Assembly (NCBI RefSeq): GCF_012275515.1
Contig: NZ_JAAZQL010000001.1
Coordinates: 290,911-354,910, forward strand
Length of the DNA stretch: 64,000 bases
Direction: 5' to 3'
From: Novosphingobium sp. SG707
Lineage (GTDB): Bacteria; Pseudomonadota; Alphaproteobacteria; Sphingomonadales; Sphingomonadaceae
Made by a program: the position numbers and the translations under genes. How positions within the stretch are numbered: the stretch's first letter is position 1; every line of letters begins with the position of its first letter. The notes under the pieces were generated by a model. It made no database searches. It was not told where the DNA came from and was given only the letters and a program-made list of their open reading frames with translations. Of this stretch, positions 1-8,315 are shown piece after piece.

Positions 1-3000
1 GGCGTCACGGCCAGCCCGGTCGGCGCGCGTTCGATCGCGCTGCGGCTCGCCGTGCGCGCCCATGCGCCCGAATTCAGGCCCATCGCCCTGACCACCCAGA
101 GCGCGGGTTTTGACGCCGGAGCGCCCGGCGCCGCCCCCGAACCGGCCCCGGCCGCTGATCCCGCCTCGGCCATCACCGTCGTGGGCAGCCAGATCAAGGG
201 GGCCAAGATCAACGAGGCCGTGCCCGTCACGGTGATGGATCTGGACCAGATCAAGGCGACGGGTGCCGTTTCTGGCGATGATCTGCTGCGCTCGATCCCC
301 CAGATGGGCGACGTTTCGTTCAACAGCACCTCGGGCCAGACCAGCAGCAATTTCGCACGCGGCGACGTTGGCTCGATCAATCTGCGCAATCTCGGCGTGG
401 GCAGCACGCTGGTGCTGCTCAACGGCCGCCGCATGGTGGCGCATCCCGGCAGCCAGGCCGACGAAAACCTGGCCCCGGTCATCACCTATAACTCGAACAC
501 GATCCCCGTGGCCGGGCTGCAGCGGGTCGAGGTGCTGCGCGACGGCGCCGCCGCGCTTTACGGCGCGGATGCGGTGGCGGGCGTGGTCAACACCGTGACG
601 CGCGGCAATGTCGAAGGCGGCTATGTCGATCTGCAATATGGCGGGGCGCAGGGCACCCATCTGCGCGATCTTCAGGTCAGCGGCCTGCTGGGCCATAATT
701 TCGCCGAGGGGCGGGGCAATTTCTCGCTCAACTTCTCCTATGTCGACCGCACCGCTCTGGAGGCGCGCGATCAGGATTTCACCGCTTCGGCCGACAAGCG
801 CGCGCTGTTTGCGGGCACCGGTTTTGCCGGGCTGAACTCGCTCGATCTGCGCAGCACGCTGAGCAATTACGGCGATTTTGCCGCCATCGGCCGCACCAGC
901 GCGATCACCAGCAATGGTTCGGCCGTCACCAGCGCCTCGGGCACATTCCATATCCAGCCCACCACCAATTCGGGCTGCAAGGTGACGCTGGCCAACGGCG
1001 TCTGCGTGGACACGGGCACGCGCGCCACCTCGGGCGCGGATCGCAATCTGCGCTGGGACGGCAATGCCAACAACAATATCTCGGTCTCGCCCGCCGTGCG
1101 CCGCCTGAACCTGTTCGGCACATGGCATTATGACCTCAACGACGACATCACCGCCTTTGGCGAGTTGGGCTATTACATGGCCCGTTCGAGCAGCGTGCAG
1201 GACAGCGTTTTTTCGATCAGCTCGATCCCGATGGCGGTGCCCGCCTCCAATTACTGGAACCCGTTTGGCGCGACTACGCTGCCGGGCGGCGGCGCCAATC
1301 CCAACCGCATCGCCGGGCTGAACATCGGCGCGGCGGGCCTGCCGGTGACGATTTCCTCGATCCGCCTGACCGATCTGGGGCCGACCTATGATCTGGTGGA
1401 CAACAGCCAGTTTCGCGCTCTGGCGGGGCTGCGCGGCCAATGGCATGGGTTCGACTGGGAATCGGCGCTGCTCTATTCCGAAGCCACCGTTATCGACAAG
1501 CAGAACGGGGTGAGCGCCACCGCGCTCCAGAACCAGCTCGCGCTCTCCACCCCCGATGCCTATAATCCCTTTGGCACATCGGCGAACACGCAGGCCGCCG
1601 TGGACGCGATCAAGGTGGTATCGGTCCGCCGCGACCGCACCACGCTGGCCTCGGCCGATTTCAAGGCCTCGCGCAAGGATCTGTTCCATCTGCCGGGCGG
1701 CGATGTGGGCGTGGCCTTTGGCGGCGAAGTGCGCCGCGACACCCAGCTCGACGACCGCGACGCGCGCGTCGACGGCACGGTCACCTGGACCAACACTGTC
1801 ACCGGCGTGATCCAGCCCAGCGACCTTTACGGCGTCAGCCCCACGCCCGACACGCGCGGCAGCCGCGTCGTGGCGGCGACCTATGCCGAATTCGCCATCC
1901 CGCTGATCTCGCCCGACATGCATGTGCCGCTGGTGCGCAGCCTCGATCTTCAGGCGGCGGGGCGCTATGAACATTACAGCGATTTCGGCAGCGTGGCCAA
2001 GCCCAAGTTCGCCGCCTCGTGGGATGTGGTGGACGGGCTGCGCCTGCGCGGTTCGTGGGCGCAGGGGTTCAAGGCGCCCAACCTTGAAGTGATGAACGCT
2101 TCCATCGTCACGCGCGGCAACACGCGGGTCGATTATGTCCGCTGCGAGGCGGATCTGCGCGCCGGGCGCATCACCTCCTTTGCCAATTGCGCGCAATCCT
2201 ATGTCGCCACGGCCCAGCGTTCGGGCAATCCCAACCTGAGGCCCGAGGAATCGACGAGCTGGTCGCTGGGCGCGGTGCTGGAGCCCAAATTCCTGCCGCC
2301 GAGCTGGGGCCGGTTGACGCTGACGGTCGATTACTGGGCGGTCAAGCAGAAGGGAATCGTGGGTGTGTTCGGCGAGGGCAATGCGCTGATCCTCGATTAT
2401 CTGCTGCGCCAGCAGGGATCGAGCAATCCCAATGTCATCCGTCTGGCGCCCACGGCCGATGACGTCGCGCTCTATGCCAACACCGGTCTGGCCGCGGCCG
2501 GACAGGTGCAATATGTGAAGGACCAGTATGTCAACCTTCAGCCGCAGGATGTGCGCGGGCTGGACATCAGCCTGACATGGCGCCTGCGCGGCACCCGCTT
2601 TGGCGATTTCACGCTGACGGGCAATGGTGCACATCTGATCCGCTTTTATCGCGCCCCTTCGCCCCAGATCCAGCAATTGCTGGACGCGCGAGCCACGGGC
2701 TTGATTAACGCGGGCACGATCATCACCGGCGGCGGCTCGCTGCTGGGTCAGGACGGGCGCCCGGCGTGGAAGGCGCAAGGCTCGCTGACATGGAAGCTCA
2801 AGGGCATCACCGTGGGCGGTTCGGTGCAATATACCGGCGCGGTATGGGATACGAGCGCGGTGGATGCCTCGGGCAATTACTGGCGCGTCAAGGCCCAGAC
2901 CACCGGCAATCTCTATGCCCAGTATGAATTCGACAAGGGCGCGCTGAAAGGCACCAGCATCCGCTTTGGCGCGCGCAACATCACCGATGAAAAGCCGCCT

Positions 3001-3087
3001 CTGGCCATCAGCGCCTTTGGCTATATGGGCGCGCTTTATCAGGGCTATGGCCGCTATCTCTATGGCGGCATCCGGCGCGAATTCTGA
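1..3087 (+). CDS. TonB-dependent outer-membrane receptor, 5' end outside window
   Basis: The reading frame is open from base 1 to the stop at 3085-3087, so the N-terminus with its signal peptide lies upstream; 1028 residues are visible. The plug domain shows NLRNLGVGSTLVLLNGRR and a VEVLRDGAAALYGADAVAGV segment. Late beta-barrel signatures (FKAPNLE, NPNLRPEES) follow, and the chain ends in Phe, as expected of an outer-membrane barrel recognised by the BAM machinery. The visible residues before the plug could be the tail of an STN domain, but too little is seen to say. Receptors of this family import substrates too large or too dilute for porins, using TonB energy. The substrate is unknown. 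Three exported amidohydrolases follow on the same strand, which suggests a peptide-like or amide-containing ligand (inference). Confidence 0.93.
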   Translation, partial: GVTASPVGARSIALRLAVRAHAPEFRPIALTTQSAGFDAGAPGAAPEPAPAADPASAITVVGSQIKGAKINEAVPVTVMDLDQIKATGAVSGDDLLRSIPQMGDVSFNSTSGQTSSNFARGDVGSINLRNLGVGSTLVLLNGRRMVAHPGSQADENLAPVITYNSNTIPVAGLQRVEVLRDGAAALYGADAVAGVVNTVTRGNVEGGYVDLQYGGAQGTHLRDLQVSGLLGHNFAEGRGNFSLNFSYVDRTALEARDQDFTASADKRALFAGTGFAGLNSLDLRSTLSNYGDFAAIGRTSAITSNGSAVTSASGTFHIQPTTNSGCKVTLANGVCVDTGTRATSGADRNLRWDGNANNNISVSPAVRRLNLFGTWHYDLNDDITAFGELGYYMARSSSVQDSVFSISSIPMAVPASNYWNPFGATTLPGGGANPNRIAGLNIGAAGLPVTISSIRLTDLGPTYDLVDNSQFRALAGLRGQWHGFDWESALLYSEATVIDKQNGVSATALQNQLALSTPDAYNPFGTSANTQAAVDAIKVVSVRRDRTTLASADFKASRKDLFHLPGGDVGVAFGGEVRRDTQLDDRDARVDGTVTWTNTVTGVIQPSDLYGVSPTPDTRGSRVVAATYAEFAIPLISPDMHVPLVRSLDLQAAGRYEHYSDFGSVAKPKFAASWDVVDGLRLRGSWAQGFKAPNLEVMNASIVTRGNTRVDYVRCEADLRAGRITSFANCAQSYVATAQRSGNPNLRPEESTSWSLGAVLEPKFLPPSWGRLTLTVDYWAVKQKGIVGVFGEGNALILDYLLRQQGSSNPNVIRLAPTADDVALYANTGLAAAGQVQYVKDQYVNLQPQDVRGLDISLTWRLRGTRFGDFTLTGNGAHLIRFYRAPSPQIQQLLDARATGLINAGTIITGGGSLLGQDGRPAWKAQGSLTWKLKGITVGGSVQYTGAVWDTSAVDASGNYWRVKAQTTGNLYAQYEFDKGALKGTSIRFGARNITDEKPPLAISAFGYMGALYQGYGRYLYGGIRREF

Positions 3088-3095
3088 TGCCCCAC

Positions 3096-3135
3096 GGGCG
3101 GCGCGGGCGACACCCCATCCCACCCCGCGCCGCCC
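3096..3135 (+). other. Perfect 12-bp GC-rich hairpin between receptor and enzyme genes
   Basis: GGGCGGCGCGGG (3096-3107) is perfectly complementary to CCCGCGCCGCCC (3124-3135) across a 16-nt loop. It begins 9 nt after the receptor stop. There is no T-run, so it is not a classical intrinsic terminator. It could shield the receptor mRNA 3' end or lower expression of the downstream enzymes. Confidence 0.6.
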
Positions 3136-3163
3136 ACCCTCTGCCTCCAACCGGAGATATTCC

Positions 3164-4630
3164 GTGACGATCAGACAATCCCGCATCCCGCATGGCGGCT
3201 GGGCGCTGGCGCTAGGCGTCGGCCTGCTCGGCCTGGCGGCTTCCGCCACCGGCGCCGCGCCCGTAAAGCCCGCGCCCCCCGCTGCCCCGGCCGCCGCGCC
3301 GCCCATCGCTCCAGTGGCGGCCCCGGCCCCGCCGCCCCCCGCCTATCCCAGCACCTATCGCCCGGCCCGATCCGCGCCCTTTGCCATTGTGGGCGCCAAT
3401 GTGTTCGACGGGGCGGGCCATCTCTTCGAGGGCGGCACAGTTCTGGTCGAGGATGGCAAGATCCGCGCGGCGGGCCGGGATATTGCCGTTCCCGCCGGAT
3501 GGCAGGTGATCGACGGGCGCGGCAAATGGGTGACGCCGGGCGTAATTGATTCCCATTCGCATATGGGCGTCTTTGCCGCGCCGGGAGTTCAGGGCCATGC
3601 CGACGGCAATGAGAATGTCGACCCCAACACCGCGCAGGTCTGGGCCGAACATTCGCTCTGGCCGCAGGACCCCTCGTTCGACCGCGCGCGCGAAGGGGGC
3701 GTGACCTCGCTGCTGATCCTGCCGGGTTCGGCCAATCTGTTTGGCGGGCGCAGCGTCTCGGTCAAGAATGTGCCTTCGGCCACGATGCAGGGGATGAAGA
3801 TCCCCGATGCGCCCTATGGGCTGAAAATCGCCTGCGGTGAAAATCCCAAGGGCCGCTATGGCAGCCGGGGCCGCTCGCCCGCGACACGGATGGGCAATAT
3901 GGCCGGTTTCCGCAAGGCATGGATCGAGGCCACCGACTATCGCAACCGATGGCGCGCCTATCGCGCGAAACAGGCCAATGGGCAGGGAAGCGAGGCGCCC
4001 AAACGCGATCTGGCGCTGGAATCGCAGGCAGGCGTGCTCGATGGCCAGATCATGCTGGAAAACCACTGCTATCGCGCCGATGAAATGGCGTTGATGGTCG
4101 ATATGGGCAAGGAGTTCGGATACCGGACAACCGCCTTTCACCATGCGGTCGAGGCCTACAAGATCCGCGACATCCTGGCCCGCGAAGGCATTTGCGTGGC
4201 CACATGGGCGCAGCGCTGGGGCTTCAAGATGGAGGCCTATGACGCGGTGGAGGAAAATGCCGCGCTGCTGCATCAGGCGGGCGTCTGTGTGGCGATCCAT
4301 TCGGACGAGGCCGAACTGGCCCAGCGGCTGAATGTCGAAACCGCCGTGGCGCTGGCCGCCGGGCGGCGCCACGGCATTCAGATCAGCCAGGCCGAGGCGG
4401 TGAGCTGGTTCACTTCGAATGCCGCCCGCGTGATGGGCATTGCCGGGCGCACCGGTTCGCTGGCGCCGGGCAAGGATGGCGATGTGGTGATCTGGAGCGC
4501 CAACCCTTTCAGCATTTATGCTCTGGCCGAAAAGGTCTTTATCGATGGCGTCCTGCAATATGACCGGCACGATCCGCGCTATCAGCATCAATCCGATTTC
4601 GAGAGAGGGCAGGTGGTCCATGCGCAATAA
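3164..4630 (+). CDS. Exported metal-dependent amidohydrolase (imidazolonepropionase-like)
   Basis: 488 residues. The GTG start at 3164 is chosen because GGAG lies 7 nt upstream and it gives a signal peptide (GWALALGVGLLGLAASATGA), followed by an Ala/Pro-rich linker to about residue 65. The amidohydrolase fold then starts (FAIVGANVFDGAG). Metal-ligand motifs are visible: HxH in VIDSHSHMG, a His in TTAFHHAVEAYK and the late Asp in VAIHSDEAEL. The C-terminal GSLAPGKDGDVVIW strand is typical of the HutI/prolidase-like branch. Characterised relatives cleave cyclic amides or Xaa-Pro-type dipeptides; the substrate here cannot be read from sequence. Its last 11 nt overlap the next gene, a metal-site-deficient homologue, so the two are translated together and may form a heteromer (inference). 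Confidence 0.88.
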   Translation: MTIRQSRIPHGGWALALGVGLLGLAASATGAAPVKPAPPAAPAAAPPIAPVAAPAPPPPAYPSTYRPARSAPFAIVGANVFDGAGHLFEGGTVLVEDGKIRAAGRDIAVPAGWQVIDGRGKWVTPGVIDSHSHMGVFAAPGVQGHADGNENVDPNTAQVWAEHSLWPQDPSFDRAREGGVTSLLILPGSANLFGGRSVSVKNVPSATMQGMKIPDAPYGLKIACGENPKGRYGSRGRSPATRMGNMAGFRKAWIEATDYRNRWRAYRAKQANGQGSEAPKRDLALESQAGVLDGQIMLENHCYRADEMALMVDMGKEFGYRTTAFHHAVEAYKIRDILAREGICVATWAQRWGFKMEAYDAVEENAALLHQAGVCVAIHSDEAELAQRLNVETAVALAAGRRHGIQISQAEAVSWFTSNAARVMGIAGRTGSLAPGKDGDVVIWSANPFSIYALAEKVFIDGVLQYDRHDPRYQHQSDFERGQVVHAQ

Positions 4631-5885
4631 GATGCTTTGGCTGACGGTCCTGCTGGCCTCTCCGGCCTGCGCCCAGAGCGTGCCGGTGGCCTTTGTCCAT
4701 GCCCGCGTGCTGGCGGGCGAGGGGCGCGTGGTGGAGGATGCCACGTTGGTGCTGCGCGATGGATTGATTGCCGAACTGGCCCCAGCCGCAGCGCCGCCCG
4801 CCGGGGCGCGGGTAGTGGACGCCGCCGGCAAGACCATTACTGCGGGCCTTGTCGCCGCCGACACCACGCTGGGGCTGGTCGAGGTTTCCTCGGTTTCGGG
4901 CACCAATGATGCCCATCCCTCCTCGGCGGATCTGAGCATCGGAGCCGATGTGCAATTCGCGCTCAACCCGGATTCAACCGCGCTGGGCGTGGCGCGGGCG
5001 GGGGGCGTGACCTCGGCCATCACCCTGCCCGATGGGGCGCGGGGTGAGGCTGGCGGGCATCATCTGATGTCGGGTCTGGCCGCCGCGATCACGCTGGGCG
5101 ACGGGGGCGCCATTTTGCGGCGCGGGCGAATTGCCGCCGTGCTCGAACTGGGCGAGGCGGGGGCCAAGGTCGGGGGCGGATCGCGCGCCTCGGATCTGGT
5201 GCTGCTGCGCGAGGCGCTTGATGATGCGCGCCTCTATGCCCGCAACCGCCGCGCCTATGAAAGCGGCAATCTGCGCGCTCTCTCGCTCTCCCATGCCGAT
5301 CTGGAGGCGATCCAGCCGGTCCTGACAGATCAGGTGCCGCTGGTGGTGGGCGCGCACAGCCGGGCCGATATCCTTCAGGCGCTTGATCTGGCGGGCGAAT
5401 TCAAATTGCGCATCATCATTCGCGGGGGCGAGGAGGCATGGCGCGTGGCCGACCGTCTGGCGCGGGCGCGGGTGGGCGTGATCCTCAATCCCACCGACAA
5501 TCTGCCCAAGAGTTTCGAGGTGCTGGGCGCAAGGTCGGACAGTGCGGCGATCCTGCGCAAGGCGGGGGTGGCCGTGGCCATCATCGGCAATGACAGCACG
5601 CACCGCGTGGGCGAAATGCGGTTTAACGCCGGAATGGCGGTGGCGCGGGGGCTGAATTATGCCGATGCCCTTGATGCGATCACGCTGACGCCCGCCCGCC
5701 TGTTCGGCCTTGATGCCCAGATCGGCAGCATCGCGCGCGGCAAGCAGGCCGATATCGTGGTGTGGGACGGCGATCCTTTCGAACCGCTCACGCAGGCCAC
5801 GCAGGTCTTCATCCGGGGCGCAGCGATCACCGCCGAGTCGCGTCCGGAGGCTTTGGCGCGGCAATACGCCAAATACCATCAGTGA
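4620..5885 (+). CDS. Amidohydrolase homologue lacking the HxH metal motif (probable pseudoenzyme)
   Basis: 421 residues, ATG at 4620 preceded by a GAGAGAGGG/AGG region; it overlaps the upstream amidohydrolase by 11 nt. It has a short signal peptide (MLWLTVLLASPACAQS) and the family's N-terminal beta-sandwich (VPVAFVHARVLAGEG) and C-terminal GSIARGKQADIVVWDGDP strands. Where active members have xxHxHxG it reads TAGLVAADTTLGLVEV, so both first-strand histidines are absent. A His (VVGAHSRAD) and a late Asp (IIGNDST) remain. Paired amidohydrolases in which one partner is degenerate are common in this branch. I infer a structural or regulatory partner of the upstream enzyme, not an independent hydrolase; binding of one metal ion cannot be excluded. 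Confidence 0.85.
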   Translation: MRNKMLWLTVLLASPACAQSVPVAFVHARVLAGEGRVVEDATLVLRDGLIAELAPAAAPPAGARVVDAAGKTITAGLVAADTTLGLVEVSSVSGTNDAHPSSADLSIGADVQFALNPDSTALGVARAGGVTSAITLPDGARGEAGGHHLMSGLAAAITLGDGGAILRRGRIAAVLELGEAGAKVGGGSRASDLVLLREALDDARLYARNRRAYESGNLRALSLSHADLEAIQPVLTDQVPLVVGAHSRADILQALDLAGEFKLRIIIRGGEEAWRVADRLARARVGVILNPTDNLPKSFEVLGARSDSAAILRKAGVAVAIIGNDSTHRVGEMRFNAGMAVARGLNYADALDAITLTPARLFGLDAQIGSIARGKQADIVVWDGDPFEPLTQATQVFIRGAAITAESRPEALARQYAKYHQ

Positions 5886-5955
5886 GCGCGCGCCGCGCCG
5901 CTTGGCAAGGCGAAAACAGGCACTATCCCCTTGGGGATATTCGAGGAATGATGTG

Positions 5956-7734
5956 ATGCAAAAGATGTTTCTGGCCCTGCTGGGCGGCGCGGCCCTGATC
6001 CCGGCCCCTGTGATGGCCAATTCCGGGGCCAATTCTGGGGTTGTTCCGGCCATTGCCTTCATTGACGCCACCGTTTTTGACGGCACGGGCGCGGCCCCTG
6101 TGCGGGAAACCGTGCTGGTGCAGAACGGGCGGATCGTCGCGGTGGGGGCAAAGCTCAAGCTGCCCGCAGGCACGCGCAAGGTGGCCGCGCAGGGCAAGGC
6201 GCTGCTTCCTGGCTTCTTTGATGTTCACACCCATTGGACCCCGGGCGGATCGCCCGACACCACGCCCCAGATCGCCACCGCCTATGTCCAGTCGGGCATC
6301 ACCACGGTCAATGATTTCCACCAGCAGCCCGAATCCTATGCCCCGCGCCGCGCGTGGCTGGCGCAACTGGCGGCCCCCCATGTCAATTTCGCCGCCCGCA
6401 TCAGCACGCCGGGCGGCCACGGCGCCGATTGGGCCGATCAGGCCACCACGATCTGGATCAATACGCCCGAGGCCGCCCGCGCGGCAATCAAGAGCCTCGA
6501 AGCCTATAAGCCCGACCTTATCAAGGCCTTCACCGACGGCTGGCGCTATGGCGCCGCGCCCGACAACACCAGCATGGACCGCTGGACGCTCAAAGCGCTG
6601 AGCGAGGAGGCGCATAAGCATAACTGGTCGGTGCTGACCCATACGGTGACGGTGGAGCGCGGGGTGGCGGCCTCGATGGCGGGCGTGGATTCGCTGGGCC
6701 ATGTGATCCAGGACCGTCTGGCCACGCCCGAAGAGGTGGCCCAGATCGCCAAAAGCGGGATGGGCATGGCCCCCACGCTGGCCGTCTATGACCCGGACAA
6801 GCCTGGACAGCCCAAAGCCGACGAGATGCGCCAGCGCAAATTCTCCTATGCGCTGAAAAATGTGAAGGCGCTGTTTGATGCGGGTGTGCCGATTTCGGTG
6901 GGGACGGATGCGGGTATGCCCGGCACGCCTCATGGCGTGTCCACGCTGCATGAACTCGAACTGCTGGTGCGTGCCGGGCTGACGCCCGCGCAGGCGCTGG
7001 TGGCCGCGACGCAGACCAGCGCAAAAGTGATGCGCCTCGATGGCGATCGCGGCACGATTGCGCCGGGCAAGCGCGCCGACATTCTCCTTGTCGACGGCAA
7101 GCCCTGGGAGAATATCGAGGACATTCACAAGATCACGCAGGTCTATATCGACGGCCGTCTGGTCAGCGGGGTGGGGGCGCCGCCTCTGCCCGCCGCCAAT
7201 CTGGCCAACCGCCTGCCCTCGGTCAAAGTCGCGGCGCTGGTCGATGATTTTGAGCGCAAGGATCGCCGCTCCTCGCTCGACACTTTGCGGCTGGAAACCG
7301 GCGATGGCGGCATGGACCGCACCGTCGAGATCACTCAAACCGTGCCGCGCGATGGCGGGGGGCAGGCTTTGCTGCTCTCGGCGAAAATGGCGGTGAAGGG
7401 CGATGCCTATGCCGGTTTTGCCGTGCCGCTGACGCGCGGTTCGGTGGTGCCGGTCAATCTGGCCGGTTATAAGGGCATCCGCTTCGATATAAGGGGCGAT
7501 GGGGCCTATGTCCTGCGCCTCAACGGGCTGGACGGCGTGTGGAGCGCGCCGGTTTCAGGCGGCGCGCAATGGACCAGCGTGGAGGTGCCGTTCACGGCGC
7601 TGACCGCCGCCGCGCAGCGGGGCAAGCCGGGGCCGGCCTTTACCGGCGATGGCCTTGTCCAGCTTGAACTGGGCGGATCGCGCGAGGGCGGTCAGCGGCT
7701 CTGGGTCGAGGTGGACAACATCACTTTCTATTGA
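5956..7734 (+). CDS. Exported amidohydrolase with C-terminal CIA30/CBM-like beta-sandwich domain
   Basis: 592 residues. ATG 5956 follows GAGGA by 8 nt and yields a signal peptide (MFLALLGGAALIPAPVMA). The catalytic domain carries HxH in FFDVHTHW, a candidate carboxylated Lys in DLIKAFTDG, His in VLTHTV and in SLGHVIQD, and Asp in SVGTDAGMPG, a complete binuclear amidohydrolase site. After about residue 425 comes a separate domain (VAALVDDFERKDRRSS to the end) resembling CIA30 or family-11 carbohydrate-binding beta-sandwiches. This arrangement occurs in secreted amidohydrolases of sphingomonads, but the role of the extra domain is not established. It is third in the receptor-amidohydrolase run, 70 nt after the previous gene, and its last 14 nt overlap the convergent deoxyribosyltransferase-like gene. 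Confidence 0.87.
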   Translation: MQKMFLALLGGAALIPAPVMANSGANSGVVPAIAFIDATVFDGTGAAPVRETVLVQNGRIVAVGAKLKLPAGTRKVAAQGKALLPGFFDVHTHWTPGGSPDTTPQIATAYVQSGITTVNDFHQQPESYAPRRAWLAQLAAPHVNFAARISTPGGHGADWADQATTIWINTPEAARAAIKSLEAYKPDLIKAFTDGWRYGAAPDNTSMDRWTLKALSEEAHKHNWSVLTHTVTVERGVAASMAGVDSLGHVIQDRLATPEEVAQIAKSGMGMAPTLAVYDPDKPGQPKADEMRQRKFSYALKNVKALFDAGVPISVGTDAGMPGTPHGVSTLHELELLVRAGLTPAQALVAATQTSAKVMRLDGDRGTIAPGKRADILLVDGKPWENIEDIHKITQVYIDGRLVSGVGAPPLPAANLANRLPSVKVAALVDDFERKDRRSSLDTLRLETGDGGMDRTVEITQTVPRDGGGQALLLSAKMAVKGDAYAGFAVPLTRGSVVPVNLAGYKGIRFDIRGDGAYVLRLNGLDGVWSAPVSGGAQWTSVEVPFTALTAAAQRGKPGPAFTGDGLVQLELGGSREGGQRLWVEVDNITFY

Positions 7735-8284
7735 TCGCCCTATTGATTGCGGGCACCCGGCGCTTAACTGCGGCAATCAGCTCGGGCAGGCTGGACACCT
7801 GCTCGACACCGTATCGCGCGCCGGTGATGTCCACATTGCCCTTGCGCCAATATCCGGGCGGACACAGCACGATCAGTTTGCCGCCCCGCGCATGGAGGCC
7901 CATTTCCAGCAGGCTGATCGGGCTTTGCGATCCGGGCGAGAAATAGAGGACGATGACATCGGCGCTTTCCAGCGCGCCAAGCTCCCATTCGACCTGACGG
8001 CGGAATTCCGGCTCGTCGGCCTCGGGCCGCCATTTGGGGTTCCAGTCGGGGCGGCGGGGGTTGAGGATCACAACATTGTCCACCGCCAGCGCCTCGATCA
8101 TACCTTTCTGCCAGTCGGGCGCGTTGCCCATGTCGATGCTGCCGCCCAGAAAGACGCGGGGGCGATCATGCGCTTTGGGCAGCGCCTCGGGCGAGGTGAT
8201 GACGCTGGAGGTTTGCGCATGGGCGAGTGGAGCGGCCAGAAGCAAAGCGCCAGAAAGCAAAGTGAGGGGAAAGAGCATTCTCAT
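7721..8284 (-). CDS. Exported nucleoside 2-deoxyribosyltransferase-like protein
   Basis: 187 residues, last gene of the minus-strand purine operon. ATG 8284 precedes MRMLFPLTLLSGALLLAAPLAHAQ, a clear Sec signal peptide. The mature part matches the nucleoside 2-deoxyribosyltransferase-like fold: VFLGGSIDMGNAPDWQ at the start, DVIVLYFSPGSQSP in the middle and SLLEMGLHA, whose Glu aligns with the catalytic glutamate. Family members transfer deoxyribose between bases or hydrolyse the N-glycosidic bond in the cytosol, so an exported version is unusual. Its position after a nucleoside hydrolase, a purine permease and a deaminase suggests periplasmic cleavage of (deoxy)nucleosides or analogues (inference). 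A weak G-rich ribosome site precedes the start. Confidence 0.8.
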   Translation of the reverse strand: MRMLFPLTLLSGALLLAAPLAHAQTSSVITSPEALPKAHDRPRVFLGGSIDMGNAPDWQKGMIEALAVDNVVILNPRRPDWNPKWRPEADEPEFRRQVEWELGALESADVIVLYFSPGSQSPISLLEMGLHARGGKLIVLCPPGYWRKGNVDITGARYGVEQVSSLPELIAAVKRRVPAINRAINRK

Positions 8285-8315
8285 ACCCCCGCGATAGGGC
8301 CGAAGCGCATCGCGA

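Noticed and set aside
52..52. GTG at 52 as the start of the first TonB receptor
   Set aside because: The frame is open to base 1, and no signal peptide follows position 52, so the true start is outside the window.
3212..5023. A 603-codon minus-strand reading frame over two amidohydrolase genes
   Set aside because: It is antisense to two recognisable amidohydrolases, with no ribosome site, no family resemblance and a composition typical of shadow frames.
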